Shown piece by piece: positions 6,245-15,126 of a stretch of DNA of 64,000 nucleotides. Made by a program: the position numbers and the translations under genes. Below the pieces are notes generated by a model. It saw nothing but the letters and a program-made list of their open reading frames with translations. It did not search any database and had not been told where the DNA came from. Location of the stretch: NCBI GenBank assembly GCA_030433005.1, contig JAUILQ010000010.1, positions 1-64,000 of the forward strand, given 5' to 3'. The first letter of the stretch is position 1; each line of letters starts with the position of its first letter. This stretch comes from Alphaproteobacteria bacterium (GTDB lineage Bacteria; Pseudomonadota; Alphaproteobacteria; Kiloniellales; DSM-21159).

Positions 6245-6654
6245 TACCGCACAAGGCCCCACACCACCCCGCCATCCCCTTCCCGCCGCACGGCGCCCCT
6301 CACTTCCTGCCGCTGCATCGCCTTGAAGACCCTGCGGTGAATGTCGAACTGCGCTTCTGACGGCATGGACTTCCGATCCATGACCGCATCCCGGAGCTGG
6401 GCCGTGGTCTGCGGGCTGTGCTGGCGCAGGAGATCGAAGAGGAGCCGGGTAAGCTCGCCGCGATTGAAGGTGCGGGGCCGCGTCCGTATCGGCTTCTGCT
6501 CCGCGTTGGGCGGGCAGTCGAACAGCCGCATGGTCCCGTCTATGTGGGCAAGCTGGTCCTGTAGGTCGGCCAGGTGGTCCTTGGCCTTCTCAATCTCTCC
6601 GAGGATGCGGGCGCGCTTGTCTGTGAGCGCGTAGATCACGGGTGATTGTGCCAT
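6244..6654 (-). CDS. Small coiled-coil plus helix-turn-helix-like protein
   Basis: 136 residues. The N-terminal third (about 10-45) is a predicted coiled coil of the kind LGEIEKAKDHLADLQDQLAH, followed by a short LFD segment and a C-terminal region (about 65-136) with a winged-helix feel (LTRLLFDLLRQ, TAQLRDAVMDR, HRRVFKAMQRQ). Similar small uncharacterised proteins are common in alphaproteobacterial accessory regions, as I recall. ATG 6654 is the likely start. It lies between the Bro-N gene and the right end of element 2. A DNA-binding or partner-binding role is a guess. Confidence 0.65.
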   Translation of the reverse strand: MAQSPVIYALTDKRARILGEIEKAKDHLADLQDQLAHIDGTMRLFDCPPNAEQKPIRTRPRTFNRGELTRLLFDLLRQHSPQTTAQLRDAVMDRKSMPSEAQFDIHRRVFKAMQRQEVRGAVRREGDGGVVWGLVR

Positions 6655-6697
6655 CCCCCAAGCCTAGCGTTTCCGGGGCTTTCGGGGGATTCCGGCT

Positions 6698-6721
6698 AAG
6701 GTGCGTTTGCTGCATAATGCC
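6698..6721. repeat. Right terminal inverted repeat of element 2
   Basis: Ends TTGCTGCATAATGCC at 6721. The outer 15 bases complement the left end perfectly; about 20 of 24 match overall. Immediately outside lies GGTCGAAGGC (6722-6731), the copy of the left flank at 2049-2058. Confidence 0.8.
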
Positions 6722-6763
6722 GGTCGAAGGCGCGTCAGCGGCTTCGGGTGAGGGCCCGCGGAC

Positions 6764-7447
6764 CTAGGCCTCCGGCACGATCAGCCGGGCGTTCTCGTCG
6801 GCGCCGGCCCGCTGCGCCACCCGCTCGCCCTCGACCGGCGCGCGGCCGGATGCGACCAGGGCGAGGCAGCGGGGGTAGAGCAGGTGCTCGGCGGCGAGCA
6901 CGCGCGCGGCGAGGGTCTCGGGGTCGTCGCCGGGCAGCACCGGCACCGCCGCCTGGCCGACGATCGGGCCCTGGTCGACGGCGTCGCGCACGTAGTGGAC
7001 CGTGCAGCCGTGCAGCCGCACGCCGGCCTCGAGCGCGCGGGCATGGGTGTCGAGGCCGGGGAAGGCCGGCAGCAGCGAGGGGTGGATGTTGATCAGGCGG
7101 TCGCGCCAGCGCGCGACGAACCAGGGCGTCACCACGCGCATGAAGCCGGCCTGGGCGACCAGCGTGCAGCCGGCCGCCTCCAGCCGCGCGGTGACCGCGC
7201 GCTCGAAGGCCTCGCGGCTGTCGTAGTCGCGGTGCGGCACGACGGCGGTCGGAACCCCGGCCGCCTCGGCGCGCGCCAGGCCCTGGACGCCGGCCCTGTT
7301 GGACAGCACCAGCGCGATCTCGGCCGGGTAGGCCGGACCGGCGGCGGCGTCGAGCAGCGCCTGCAGGTTGCTGCCGCGCCCCGAGATCATCACGCCGACC
7401 CGGGTGCGTGTCGGGGGCGGGCGGTCGTCGGCGGCGCCAGCCGTCAC
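6764..7447 (-). CDS. purN: Phosphoribosylglycinamide formyltransferase
   Basis: 227 residues. It transfers a formyl group from 10-formyl-tetrahydrofolate to GAR in purine synthesis. Visible family motifs are [18 protein letters not shown] near the N-terminus, the [20 protein letters not shown] substrate loop, and [20 protein letters not shown] with the catalytic Asp. GTG 7447 is used because the ATG in VMISGRG would cut into the first beta strand, and because GTGA couples it directly to the stop of purM (four-base overlap). It is the second gene of a purM-purN operon. The right-hand edge of element 2 lies 42 bases past its 3' end. Confidence 0.96.
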   Translation of the reverse strand: MTAGAADDRPPPTRTRVGVMISGRGSNLQALLDAAAGPAYPAEIALVLSNRAGVQGLARAEAAGVPTAVVPHRDYDSREAFERAVTARLEAAGCTLVAQAGFMRVVTPWFVARWRDRLINIHPSLLPAFPGLDTHARALEAGVRLHGCTVHYVRDAVDQGPIVGQAAVPVLPGDDPETLAARVLAAEHLLYPRCLALVASGRAPVEGERVAQRAGADENARLIVPEA

Positions 7448-8526
7448 CCGGCGGCTCCCGCCTCGAAGCGCACGGCGGCGCCGGCGCCGCGGGCCTCGAT
7501 GCGGCCGATGCGCAGCACCTTCTCGCCGGCCGCGGTCAGCTCGGCGATCAGCGACTCGACGCGCTCGGGCGCTGCCACGACGGCCATGCCGATGCCGCAG
7601 TTGAAGGTCCGGTAGAGGTCGTCCCGCGGCACGCCGCCGGCCTGGGCCAGCCAGTCGAAGACCGGCTGGTGGCGCCAGCCGGCCGGATCGATCGCGGCGG
7701 CCAGGCCCGCGGGCAGCACGCGCGGCAGGTTCTCCGGCAGGCCGCCGCCGGTGATGTGCGCCAGGGCGTGCACGCCGCCGCCGGCGATCGCGGCGAGCAG
7801 CGGGCGCACGTAGATCCGCGTCGGCGTCAGCAGCGCCTCGGCGAGGCTGGCGTCCGGCTGGAACGGAGCGCGGTCCCGGTAGTTTAGTCCCAGGTCCGCG
7901 ACGACCCGACGCACCAGGGAGAAGCCGTTCGAATGCAGGCCGCTCGACGCCAGACCGAGCAGCGCGTCGCCCTCGGCGACGGCGCTGCCGTCGAGCTGGC
8001 GGCCGCGCTCGACCGCGCCGACCGAGAAGCCGGCCAGGTCGTAGTCGCCGCCGGCGTACATGCCCGGCATCTCCGCCGTCTCGCCGCCGACCAGCGCGCA
8101 GCCGGCCTGGCGGCAGCCCTCGGCGATGCCCGAGACGATCTCGGCGCCGGCCACAGGGTCGAGCTTGCCGGTGGCGAAGTAGTCGAGGAAGAACAGCGGC
8201 TCTGCGCCCTGGACCACGAGGTCGTTGACGCACATGGCGACCAGGTCGATGCCGACGGTGTCGTGCTTGCCGGCCTCGATGGCGACCTTCAGCTTGGTGC
8301 CGACGCCGTCGGTGGTGGCGACCAGCAGCGGGTCGCGGTAGCCGGCGGCCTTCGGGTCGAACAGTGCGCCGAAGCCGCCCAGCCCGCCCAGGCTGCCGCT
8401 GCGCGCCGTCGATCTGGCCAGCGGCTTGATCGCCTCGACCAGGGCGTTGCCGGCGTCGATGTCGACCCCGGCATCCTTGTAGGTGCGCGGCGCGTTGCGG
8501 CCCCGCCCGGCATTCGGCTCGTTCAC
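7444..8526 (-). CDS. purM: Phosphoribosylformylglycinamidine cyclo-ligase (AIR synthetase)
   Basis: About 360 residues. It closes the imidazole ring, forming AIR from FGAM with ATP. Recognisable stretches are [12 protein letters not shown] at the start, [43 protein letters not shown] and [14 protein letters not shown]. The frame opens at ATG 8598, but GTG 8526 is preceded by GAGG five bases upstream and gives the usual family length, so it is chosen; the longer start would add 24 residues. It is coupled to purN downstream and divergent from the DUF2066 gene, the common alphaproteobacterial arrangement. Confidence 0.95.
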   Translation of the reverse strand: MNEPNAGRGRNAPRTYKDAGVDIDAGNALVEAIKPLARSTARSGSLGGLGGFGALFDPKAAGYRDPLLVATTDGVGTKLKVAIEAGKHDTVGIDLVAMCVNDLVVQGAEPLFFLDYFATGKLDPVAGAEIVSGIAEGCRQAGCALVGGETAEMPGMYAGGDYDLAGFSVGAVERGRQLDGSAVAEGDALLGLASSGLHSNGFSLVRRVVADLGLNYRDRAPFQPDASLAEALLTPTRIYVRPLLAAIAGGGVHALAHITGGGLPENLPRVLPAGLAAAIDPAGWRHQPVFDWLAQAGGVPRDDLYRTFNCGIGMAVVAAPERVESLIAELTAAGEKVLRIGRIEARGAGAAVRFEAGAAG

Positions 8527-8714
8527 GATCGCCTCGTATCCCGTGGCTCGAAGACCCGCCGCCGGCGCGCGGCGCGTTCGGCGGGCCGTCACTTCCATGA
8601 CCTTTGTGCCCCGGCGGCGGCTGCGCTATCACTGTCAGCCTGCCCATCGGGGCCGAGGCACACCCGCCCCGCGCCGTGGCGCGCGGGAGCATAGCGACTC
8701 GCAAAGGCGTTGCA

Positions 8715-10070
8715 ATGATCCTGAGGCTTCCCGCCAGGCTTTCCCTGCTGCTCGTCTCGGCCCTGCTGCTGCTGCCCGCCGGCGGCGCGCGCGCCGACAT
8801 CTTCACCGTCACGGACGTGCGCGTCGACGCCACCGCCGACAGCGTCACCGCGGCGCGCGAGCAGGCCATGGCCGAGGGCCAGGTGCAGGCCGTGCAGAAG
8901 CTGTGGGAGCGGCTGGTCGCGCCCGACATGCGGCCGACGATCCCGCCGCTCTCCGCCGCCGAGCTCAGCGACTACTACATCCAGAGTCTGCGGGTCTCCG
9001 GCGAGCAGACCTCGGCCAACCGCTACATCGCGGACCTGACCGTGCAGTTCCGGCCCGACCAGATCCGCCAGTTCCTGCGCAGCAACAACATCGCCTACGC
9101 CGAGACCCAGAGCCGGCCGGTGCTGGTGCTGCCGCTCTACGGACCGCCCGGCACCGCGGTGCTGTGGTCCGGCGACAACCCCTGGCTGGCCGCCTGGCAG
9201 CGCTACAACGCCGAGAACGACCTGGTGCCGGTGGTGGCGCCGCTCGGCGACCTGGAAGACCTGACCGGCGTCGACGCCGGCCGCGCCGAGTCCGGCGACC
9301 CCCAGGCGCTGTCCGGCATGGCGCAGCGCTACGGTGCCGGCGACGTGCTGGTCTCGCGCGCCGCGTTCAGCGGCGACCCGGCGGCCGGCACCGCGACCCT
9401 GCAGGTCGAGACCCGGCGCTACCGCGACGCCGGCGGAGCCGGCAGCTTCGGCGGCGCCGCCGGGACGACCAGCGACAGCGTCACCCAGCAGGCCGGCGAG
9501 AGCGGGCAGGAGATGATGCTGCGCGCCGTCGAGCGCGTCGCCGCCGGCCTCCAGGGCGACTGGCTGAGCCAGAACCAGCTGCGCTACGACCAGCAGTCGC
9601 AGCTGCAGGCCTCGGTGCCGGTGAGCAGCCTGGACGAGCTGGTCGAGGTGCAGCGCCGGCTCGGCGACGTCGCCGCGGTGCGCGACCACTACACGCTCAG
9701 CGTGACCCGCACCTCGGCGCAGATCGGCCTCGTCTACTATGGCGACCCGATGCAGCTGCAGCGCGCGCTCGGCCAGGTCGACCTGGCCCTGGAGCAGCTC
9801 GGCATGCCGCAGCCCGGCCGGCCCGGCTGGCAGCTCAGCCTGACCCGCGCGGCCCTGCAGATCGACAGCGCGCCGCTCGGCGGCGACGGCTCCCTGGAAG
9901 CCCTCCCCGAGGGCGCCCCCGGGACCGAAAGCGGCGGGACCACGGGTACCGGCACCACGGGGACCGGCACCACGGGCGCGGGCGCGTCGGGCCAGGGCGT
10001 ATCGGGCGAGGGCGTCCAGCCGCTAACCGATTCCAGCGGCGCGCCCGCCACGGTGCCGGCCGCCGAGTAG
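8715..10070 (+). CDS. DUF2066 domain protein, exported
   Basis: 451 residues beginning with a clear Sec signal peptide (residues 1-26, ending GGARA), so the mature protein is likely periplasmic. The central region is the DUF2066 domain, a family often found between purM and an AI-2E permease or hda in alphaproteobacteria; its function is not known. The C-terminal 60 residues are low complexity, with tandem Gly-Thr-Gly-Thr-Thr units encoded by short DNA repeats near 9935-9985. ATG 8715 is chosen from the signal peptide; AAAGG at 8703-8707 is a weak ribosome-binding site. The frame extends back to 8604 but that part looks non-coding. Confidence 0.8.
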   Translation: MILRLPARLSLLLVSALLLLPAGGARADIFTVTDVRVDATADSVTAAREQAMAEGQVQAVQKLWERLVAPDMRPTIPPLSAAELSDYYIQSLRVSGEQTSANRYIADLTVQFRPDQIRQFLRSNNIAYAETQSRPVLVLPLYGPPGTAVLWSGDNPWLAAWQRYNAENDLVPVVAPLGDLEDLTGVDAGRAESGDPQALSGMAQRYGAGDVLVSRAAFSGDPAAGTATLQVETRRYRDAGGAGSFGGAAGTTSDSVTQQAGESGQEMMLRAVERVAAGLQGDWLSQNQLRYDQQSQLQASVPVSSLDELVEVQRRLGDVAAVRDHYTLSVTRTSAQIGLVYYGDPMQLQRALGQVDLALEQLGMPQPGRPGWQLSLTRAALQIDSAPLGGDGSLEALPEGAPGTESGGTTGTGTTGTGTTGAGASGQGVSGEGVQPLTDSSGAPATVPAAE

Positions 10071-10204
10071 CCGCCGGCCGGCCGGTCTGCCGCCGCGGGC
10101 TTGCCCGGAGGCGGCCGGGGCGGATAGGGATGGAGGCCGCGCCGGCCGGACCGGGATCGCGGGTGCAACGGCAACGGCGGGGTGGCGGGGGCCATGACAG
10201 GGCG

Positions 10205-11302
10205 ATGACGCCGGAACGACAGCTGCGCTACTGGGCCATCGGCCTGGTCGTCTTCGTCGTGCTGCTCTACCTGCTGCGCGACATCCTGATGCCCTTCGTC
10301 GCCGGCATGGCGATCGCCTACTTCTTCGATCCCGTCTGCGACCGCCTTGAGCGCGGCGGCCTGTCGCGCACCTGGTCGACGGTCGTCGTCACGGTCGCCT
10401 TCGTGATCCTGCTGCTGCTGTTCGTCGGCCTGCTGGTGCCGATGCTGATCGAGCAGGCGACCAGCCTGGCGGCGCGGCTGCCGCAGCTGGTCGACCTGGT
10501 GCGCGAAGGGCTGCAGGCCCTGCTGACCCGCCTGGAGGCGCGCGCCGACGCCGAGCTGTTCGAGCGCATCCGCGCCGCCGTCGCCAGCCAGCTCGGCAAG
10601 CTGACCGACATCGTCGGCACGCTGCTCGGCGGCCTGCTGACCGGCGGGCTGGCGGTCGCCAACTTCCTGTCGCTGCTGTTCCTGACGCCGGTCGTCGCGT
10701 TCTTCCTGCTGCGCGACTGGGACCGCATGGTCGAGCGCCTCGACGGCTGGCTGCCGCGCCGCCAGCGGCCGACGATCCGCCGCCTGGCCCAGGAAACCGA
10801 CGAGATCCTGTCGGGCTACGTGCGCGGCGTCGCCATCGTCTGCCTGATCCTCGGGACTTTCTACGCGATCGGGCTCAGCCTGGTCGGCCTCAGCTCCGGC
10901 CTGATCGTCGGGCTGATCGCCGGCCTGCTCTCCTTCATTCCCTACCTCGGCGCCGTCATCGGCCTGCTGCTCTCGGTCGGCCTCGCGCTGCTGCAGTTCG
11001 ACGAGATCTGGCGGGTCCTCCTGGTCGCCGCGATCTTCTTCGCCGGCCAGGCCGCCGAGGGCAACTTCCTGACGCCCAAGCTGGTCGGCGAGCGCATCGG
11101 CCTGCACCCGGTGCTGGTGATCTTCGCGCTGCTCGCCGGCGGCGCGCTGTTCGGCTTCACCGGGGTGCTGCTGGCGATCCCGGTGTCGGCGGTGATCGGC
11201 GTGCTGACGCGTTTCGCCCTGACCCAGTACCTGGCCAGCCCGCTCTACACGGCCGGCGAGAGCCCGAGCGAGTCCCGCAGCGAGCGGCCGCCGCCCGAAT
11301 GA
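10205..11302 (+). CDS. AI-2E family (PerM-like) permease
   Basis: 365 residues with about eight hydrophobic segments: two at the N-terminus (15-45), one at 60-85, a long amphipathic stretch (90-150), then a C-terminal block containing FIPYLGAVIGLLLSV and EGNFLTPKLVGERIGLHPV, which are hallmarks of the family. Members include autoinducer-2 exporters and sodium/proton antiporters, so the substrate cannot be assigned. The tail is a Ser/Glu/Pro-rich cytoplasmic end. The last four bases overlap the hda start (ATGA), so the two are translationally coupled; DUF2066 lies upstream on the same strand, a conserved trio. Confidence 0.9.
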   Translation: MTPERQLRYWAIGLVVFVVLLYLLRDILMPFVAGMAIAYFFDPVCDRLERGGLSRTWSTVVVTVAFVILLLLFVGLLVPMLIEQATSLAARLPQLVDLVREGLQALLTRLEARADAELFERIRAAVASQLGKLTDIVGTLLGGLLTGGLAVANFLSLLFLTPVVAFFLLRDWDRMVERLDGWLPRRQRPTIRRLAQETDEILSGYVRGVAIVCLILGTFYAIGLSLVGLSSGLIVGLIAGLLSFIPYLGAVIGLLLSVGLALLQFDEIWRVLLVAAIFFAGQAAEGNFLTPKLVGERIGLHPVLVIFALLAGGALFGFTGVLLAIPVSAVIGVLTRFALTQYLASPLYTAGESPSESRSERPPPE

Positions 11303-11988
11303 CCGCGCCCGAGCAGCTCGTCCTGTCGCTGCCGCAGCGCCCGGCGCTCGGCCGCGCCGACTTCCTGGTCGCGCCCTGCAACGAGACAGCGGTCGCCTGG
11401 ATCGACCGCTGGCCGGACTGGCCGGTGCCGGCGCTCGCCCTGGTCGGGCCGCCGGCCAGCGGCAAGAGCCATCTCGCCGAGGTCTGGCGCGGGGTGAGCG
11501 GCGGTCCCCGGCTGACGCCGGAGACGCTGGCCGCGGGATCGCCGGCGGCGCTGCTCGGCGAGGCGCGCGCGGCGCTGGTCGACGAAGCCGACCGGGTCGC
11601 CGGCGACGCGGGCGCCGAGGAGGCGCTCTTCCACCTCTACAACCTGCTGCGCGAGCGCGGCGGCAGCCTGCTGCTCTGCGCGCGCAGCGAGCCGGCGCGC
11701 TGGGGTCTCGGCCTGGCCGACCTCGCCTCGCGCCTCTCGACCGCCACGGTGGCGCGGCTCGGCCTGCCCGACGACGAGCTGATGGCCGGCCTGCTGATCA
11801 AGCTGTTCGCCGACCGCCAGCTGCGCCCGACGCCGGGCGCCATCGCCTTCCTGGTCGCGCGCATGGAACGCACCTATGCTGCCGCGCAGGAGCTGGTCGA
11901 GGCCCTGGACGCGCGCGCCCTGGCCGCCGGCGGCGGCGTCACCCAGGTGACCGCCCGGGCCGTCCTGGCCGAGCGCCAGGACGGGTGA
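11299..11988 (+). CDS. hda: DnaA-related replication regulator Hda (HdaA)
   Basis: 229 residues, an AAA+ protein resembling the ATPase domain of DnaA without its DNA-binding domain. An N-terminal clamp-binding-like segment QLVLSLPQRP (about 6-15) is followed by Walker A GPPASGKSH (about 50-58) and a Walker B-like AALVDEADR (about 90-98). In relatives, Hda with the beta clamp stimulates ATP hydrolysis by DnaA and prevents re-initiation of replication. The first bases overlap the permease gene. Alternative DnaA-like ATPases are unlikely given length and context. Confidence 0.93.
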   Translation: MTAPEQLVLSLPQRPALGRADFLVAPCNETAVAWIDRWPDWPVPALALVGPPASGKSHLAEVWRGVSGGPRLTPETLAAGSPAALLGEARAALVDEADRVAGDAGAEEALFHLYNLLRERGGSLLLCARSEPARWGLGLADLASRLSTATVARLGLPDDELMAGLLIKLFADRQLRPTPGAIAFLVARMERTYAAAQELVEALDARALAAGGGVTQVTARAVLAERQDG

Positions 11989-12053
11989 CCCGAGCGCCGG
12001 ATCGCAAGAACACCTGCCACAAGAACACGACACAACAGCAAGGAGACTGCCCG

Positions 12054-12831
12054 ATGGACATGGGAATCCGCGGAAAGAAGGCGCTGGTCTGCGCCGCCAG
12101 CAAGGGGCTCGGCAAGGGCTGCGCCATGGCGCTCGCAGCCGAAGGCGTCGAGCTGACCATCGTCGCGCGCACCGCCGAGACGCTGGAGGCGACCGCCGAG
12201 GAGCTGCGCAAGACCTACGGCGTGCCGGTCACCGCCGTCGCCTGCGACATCACCACGCCCGAGGGCCGCGAGAAGGCGCTGGCCGCCTGCCCGGATCCGG
12301 ACATCCTGGTCAACAATGCCGGCGGCCCGCCGCCGGGCGACTTCCGCGACTGGACCCGCGACGACTGGATCGCCGCGGTCGACGCCAACATGCTGACCCC
12401 GATCGAGCTGATCAAGGCGACGGTCGACGGCATGATCGAGCGCAAGTTCGGCCGCATCATCAACATCACCTCCTCTGCGGTGAAGGCGCCGATCGACATC
12501 CTCGGCCTGTCGAACGGCGCGCGCGCCGGGTTGACCGGCTTCGTCGCCGGCATCGCGCGCAAGACGGTCGAGCACAACGTCGATCAACGCCCTGCTGCCC
12601 GGGCCCTTCGACACCGACCGCCTGGCCGGCACGGCGAAGGCGGCGGCGGCCAAGACCGGGAAGTCGATCGAGGCGGTGCTCGACGAGCGGCGCCAGTCGA
12701 ACCCGGCCAAGCGCTTCGGCACGATCGAGGAGTTCGGCGCCGCCTGCGCCTTCCTGGCGAGCAGCCACGCCGGCTACATCACCGGCCAAAACCTGCTGCT
12801 CGACGGCGGCGCCTTCCCGGGCACGCTGTAG
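12054..12831 (+). pseudogene. SDR-family oxidoreductase with an apparent frameshift
   Basis: An NAD(P)-binding short-chain dehydrogenase that reads normally from ATG 12054 (AGGAG eight bases upstream) to about 12581: [44 protein letters not shown]. The frame then shifts. The remaining sequence makes sense only one base later: INALLPGPFDTDRLAG through FLASSHAGYITGQNLLLDGG to the stop at 12829-12831. The junction at 12580-12583 looks like loss of two bases or gain of one inside a V-T-I-N codon run. It may be a real disruption or a sequence error. The expected active-site Tyr is also absent: the LSNGARAG segment sits where S-x-x-Y-x-x-x-K is usual, as in some atypical members. Confidence 0.8.
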
Positions 12832-12964
12832 CCGCATCCCGGCCGGGGCAACCAGCCCGGTTGACAGCCGCGGGAGCTAGACCGATCCTTGCAGTCGTCT
12901 AGTTTTGTGACAGTTTCATGACAGGACGCGATGGTCTCCTCCCGCGGCGCTCGTTCGGCCTGCC

Positions 12965-14572
12965 ATGGCTGACGAGATCGAACTCAAGCTGAGCATGACG
13001 CCGGCGCAGCTCGACAAGCTGCGCCGGCACCCCTTCGTGCGCATGATCGCGCAGGGCCGGGCCAAGCGGAAACGCCTGCTCGGCACCTACTTCGACACCG
13101 AGGACTTCCTGCTGCGCGACCGCCGCATGGCGCTGCGCCTGCGCGAGAACGGCCAGCAGCGGGTGCAGACCCTGAAGGTCGCGCCCCGCAGCTATGCCGA
13201 GCTGGCGTCGGCGCGCGGCGGACTGGAGGTCGCCGCCGCCCAGAGCGTCGCCGCCGCCCAGCATCTGGTCGAGTACGAGACGACCACCGAGGCCGAGCGG
13301 CCGGACCCGGAGCTGGTCGAGGACGAGATGCTGCGCGGCTTCTTCCGCGACGAGCGTCTCGCCGAGCGGCTGGTCCCGGTCTTCGCCACCGATATCGATC
13401 GGCGCACCCTGCCGCTGCGCATGGCCGACGCCGAGATCGAGCTGGCCCTGGACCTCGGCGAGATCCGCGCCGAGGGGCGCAGCCAGGCGGTCAGCGAGGC
13501 CGAGCTGGAGCTGCTCTCCGGGCCGCCGGAGCGGCTCTACGAGCTGGCGCTGATGCTTTCCGAGCAGCTGCCCTTCCGGCTCGAGCCGCTGAGCAAGGCG
13601 GCACGCGGCTACGCCCTGTTCGAGCAGAGCGAGCCGGCGCCCAGCAAGGGCGACAAACCGGCCCTCGAGCCGGGCATGAGCGCCGCCGAGGCCTTCACCC
13701 TGCTGGCCGGCAGCTGCCTCGAGCACATGCGCGCCAACGAGGCCGCGGTGCTCGACGGCACGGACCCCGAGGGCGTCCACCAGCTGCGCGTCGCTGTGCG
13801 CCGCCTGCGCGCCCTGGTGGCGCTGATGAAGGGCGTGATGAGCGAGGAGGCGGAGGCCTTCCTCAAGGAGGAACTGCGCTGGCTGCAGCAGAGCCTGGGC
13901 GGCGCGCGCGACTGGGACGTCTTCATCCTGGAGACGCTGACGCCGCTGGCCGGCCGGCTGCCCGCCGAGGGCGCGCTCGAGGGCCTGCGCGCCGCCGCCG
14001 AGGCGGCGCGCGAGGAGGCCTACGCGGAGGCGCGCGCGGCGCTGCGCGACGTGCGCTACGCGCGGCTGCTGCTGCGTCTCGCCCTGTGGCTGGAGGAGGG
14101 CGGCTGGCGCCCGCGCCTGCCGGTCGGCACCGAGGATCCGGCAGCGCGCCCGATCACCGAGCTCGCCGACGCGCTGCTCGCCAGGCGCGCCAAGGCGCTG
14201 CGCAAGACCGCGCGGCGCCGCAAGGGCAGCCACGAGGCCGAGCTGCACGAGGTGCGCATCGCCGCCAAGAAGCTGCGCTATGCCGTCGAGTTCTTCCGCG
14301 GGCTCTACGGTGCCAAGGCGGTCAAGCGCCTGCACGGGCGGCTGGTCGCGCTGCAGGACACGCTCGGCACGCTCAACGATGCGGTCGTCGGCCATCGCCT
14401 GATCGACGAGCTCGAGTCGCTCGGCGCGCGCGACCCCAGGCGGGCGATCGAGCCCTACGCCGCGGGGCTGGTGATCGGCTGGCAGGCCGCGCGCATCGAG
14501 GCCGACCTCGCGCGCTTCGCCTCGGCCTGGCAGGGCTACCGCGAGGCCAAGCCCTTCTGGGGCCGCGGCTAG
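12965..14572 (+). CDS. CYTH and CHAD domain protein (inorganic triphosphatase-like)
   Basis: 535 residues. The N-terminal CYTH domain (about 1-200) starts with EIELKLSM, the E-x-E-x-K signature of triphosphate tunnel enzymes, and includes TYFDTEDFLLRDRRMALRLR. The C-terminal CHAD domain (about 235-530) is helical with conserved His and basic residues, as in VHQLRVAVRRLRAL and LHEVRIAAKKLRYAVEFFR. CYTH proteins of this layout hydrolyse inorganic triphosphate, and CHAD domains bind polyphosphate; a polyphosphate-related role is inferred. It stands alone between the broken SDR gene and a HEPN-like gene, with no clear operon partner. Confidence 0.92.
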   Translation: MADEIELKLSMTPAQLDKLRRHPFVRMIAQGRAKRKRLLGTYFDTEDFLLRDRRMALRLRENGQQRVQTLKVAPRSYAELASARGGLEVAAAQSVAAAQHLVEYETTTEAERPDPELVEDEMLRGFFRDERLAERLVPVFATDIDRRTLPLRMADAEIELALDLGEIRAEGRSQAVSEAELELLSGPPERLYELALMLSEQLPFRLEPLSKAARGYALFEQSEPAPSKGDKPALEPGMSAAEAFTLLAGSCLEHMRANEAAVLDGTDPEGVHQLRVAVRRLRALVALMKGVMSEEAEAFLKEELRWLQQSLGGARDWDVFILETLTPLAGRLPAEGALEGLRAAAEAAREEAYAEARAALRDVRYARLLLRLALWLEEGGWRPRLPVGTEDPAARPITELADALLARRAKALRKTARRRKGSHEAELHEVRIAAKKLRYAVEFFRGLYGAKAVKRLHGRLVALQDTLGTLNDAVVGHRLIDELESLGARDPRRAIEPYAAGLVIGWQAARIEADLARFASAWQGYREAKPFWGRG

Positions 14573-14659
14573 CTTCGCCGCTTCAATCGGGGCGGCGCCG
14601 GGCCCATCTCGGACCTCAAGACCCTTCCTGACGGCAGAACGGGGGCAGGCGCCCGCGCG

Positions 14660-15079
14660 ATGGACCAGCTCGAGCTTCCCGACGCCCTGACCTGGGACGA
14701 GCGCCGCCTGTGGTTCGAGCGGCGCCAGCAGGAACGCGCCAGCCTCGGCGGCAGCCGCTTCTCGGAGCAGGCGACGGCGCTGGTCATCGAGCTGCAGGCC
14801 TGCTTCTGCGCCGGCGCCTGGGTCGCCGCCGTGATCCTGGCCGGCGCCATCGTCGAGTCGCAGGCCGAGGTCACCGGGCGCCACGACGCGATCCCGGCCG
14901 AGGAGCTGCTGTGGCTGCGCCGCCTGCGCAACGACCTGCTGCACGAGAACCGGCGCGAGCCGCTGCTGACGCTGGAGGACCAGTGGATCAACCGGCCCGA
15001 CTGGGAGAAGGCGGCGCGCCGGGCGGTTTCCCTCGTCTTCCTGGCCATGTATCCAGGGGACCCGGCGACCCGGCCGTAG
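14660..15079 (+). CDS. Small HEPN-like protein
   Basis: 139 residues, mostly helical. The motif RLRNDLLHEN gives Arg90-x4-His95, the spacing of HEPN-superfamily proteins, in which this pair forms an RNase or nucleotide-binding site. The flanking helix ALVIELQACFCAGAWVAAVILAGAIVE suits the HEPN or DUF4145 fold. No nucleotidyltransferase partner or second HEPN gene is adjacent, so a classic toxin-antitoxin pair is not evident. It is followed 47 bases later by an SDR gene on the same strand. Assignment rests on one motif and helix content. Confidence 0.6.
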   Translation: MDQLELPDALTWDERRLWFERRQQERASLGGSRFSEQATALVIELQACFCAGAWVAAVILAGAIVESQAEVTGRHDAIPAEELLWLRRLRNDLLHENRREPLLTLEDQWINRPDWEKAARRAVSLVFLAMYPGDPATRP

Positions 15080-15126
15080 ACCGGCCGGGCACGCGACCGA
15101 GAGAACGAGAAGGAAAGAGGCGGAAC

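Larger units (their letters stand above)
2059..6721. mobile_element. Complete IS1595-type cargo transposon, element 2
   Basis: A 4,663-bp unit. Its left end begins GGCATTATGCAGCAA (2059) and its right end finishes with the complement TTGCTGCATAATGCC (6721). The flanks carry the same ten bases, GGTCGAAGGC, at 2049-2058 and 6722-6731, which is best explained as a target-site duplication (8 bp is usual for this family, so two bases may be chance). Inside are two membrane-protein genes, a DUF6471 gene, tnpA, a Bro-N gene and a small coiled-coil gene. IS1595-family elements with passenger genes are known; this cargo set is not one I recognise. Confidence 0.8.

Noticed and set aside
6764..8929. Minus-strand frame of 721 codons across purM and purN
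   Set aside because: Only the purN end (from 7447) is real; the rest is the wrong frame of purM.
8483..10204. Plus-strand frame ahead of the AI-2E permease
   Set aside because: Upstream residues are a shifted reading of DUF2066; the permease begins at ATG 10205.
12899..14944. Minus-strand 681-codon frame opposite the CYTH-CHAD gene
   Set aside because: Composition typical of GC-rich antisense frames; the plus strand has clear CYTH and CHAD motifs.
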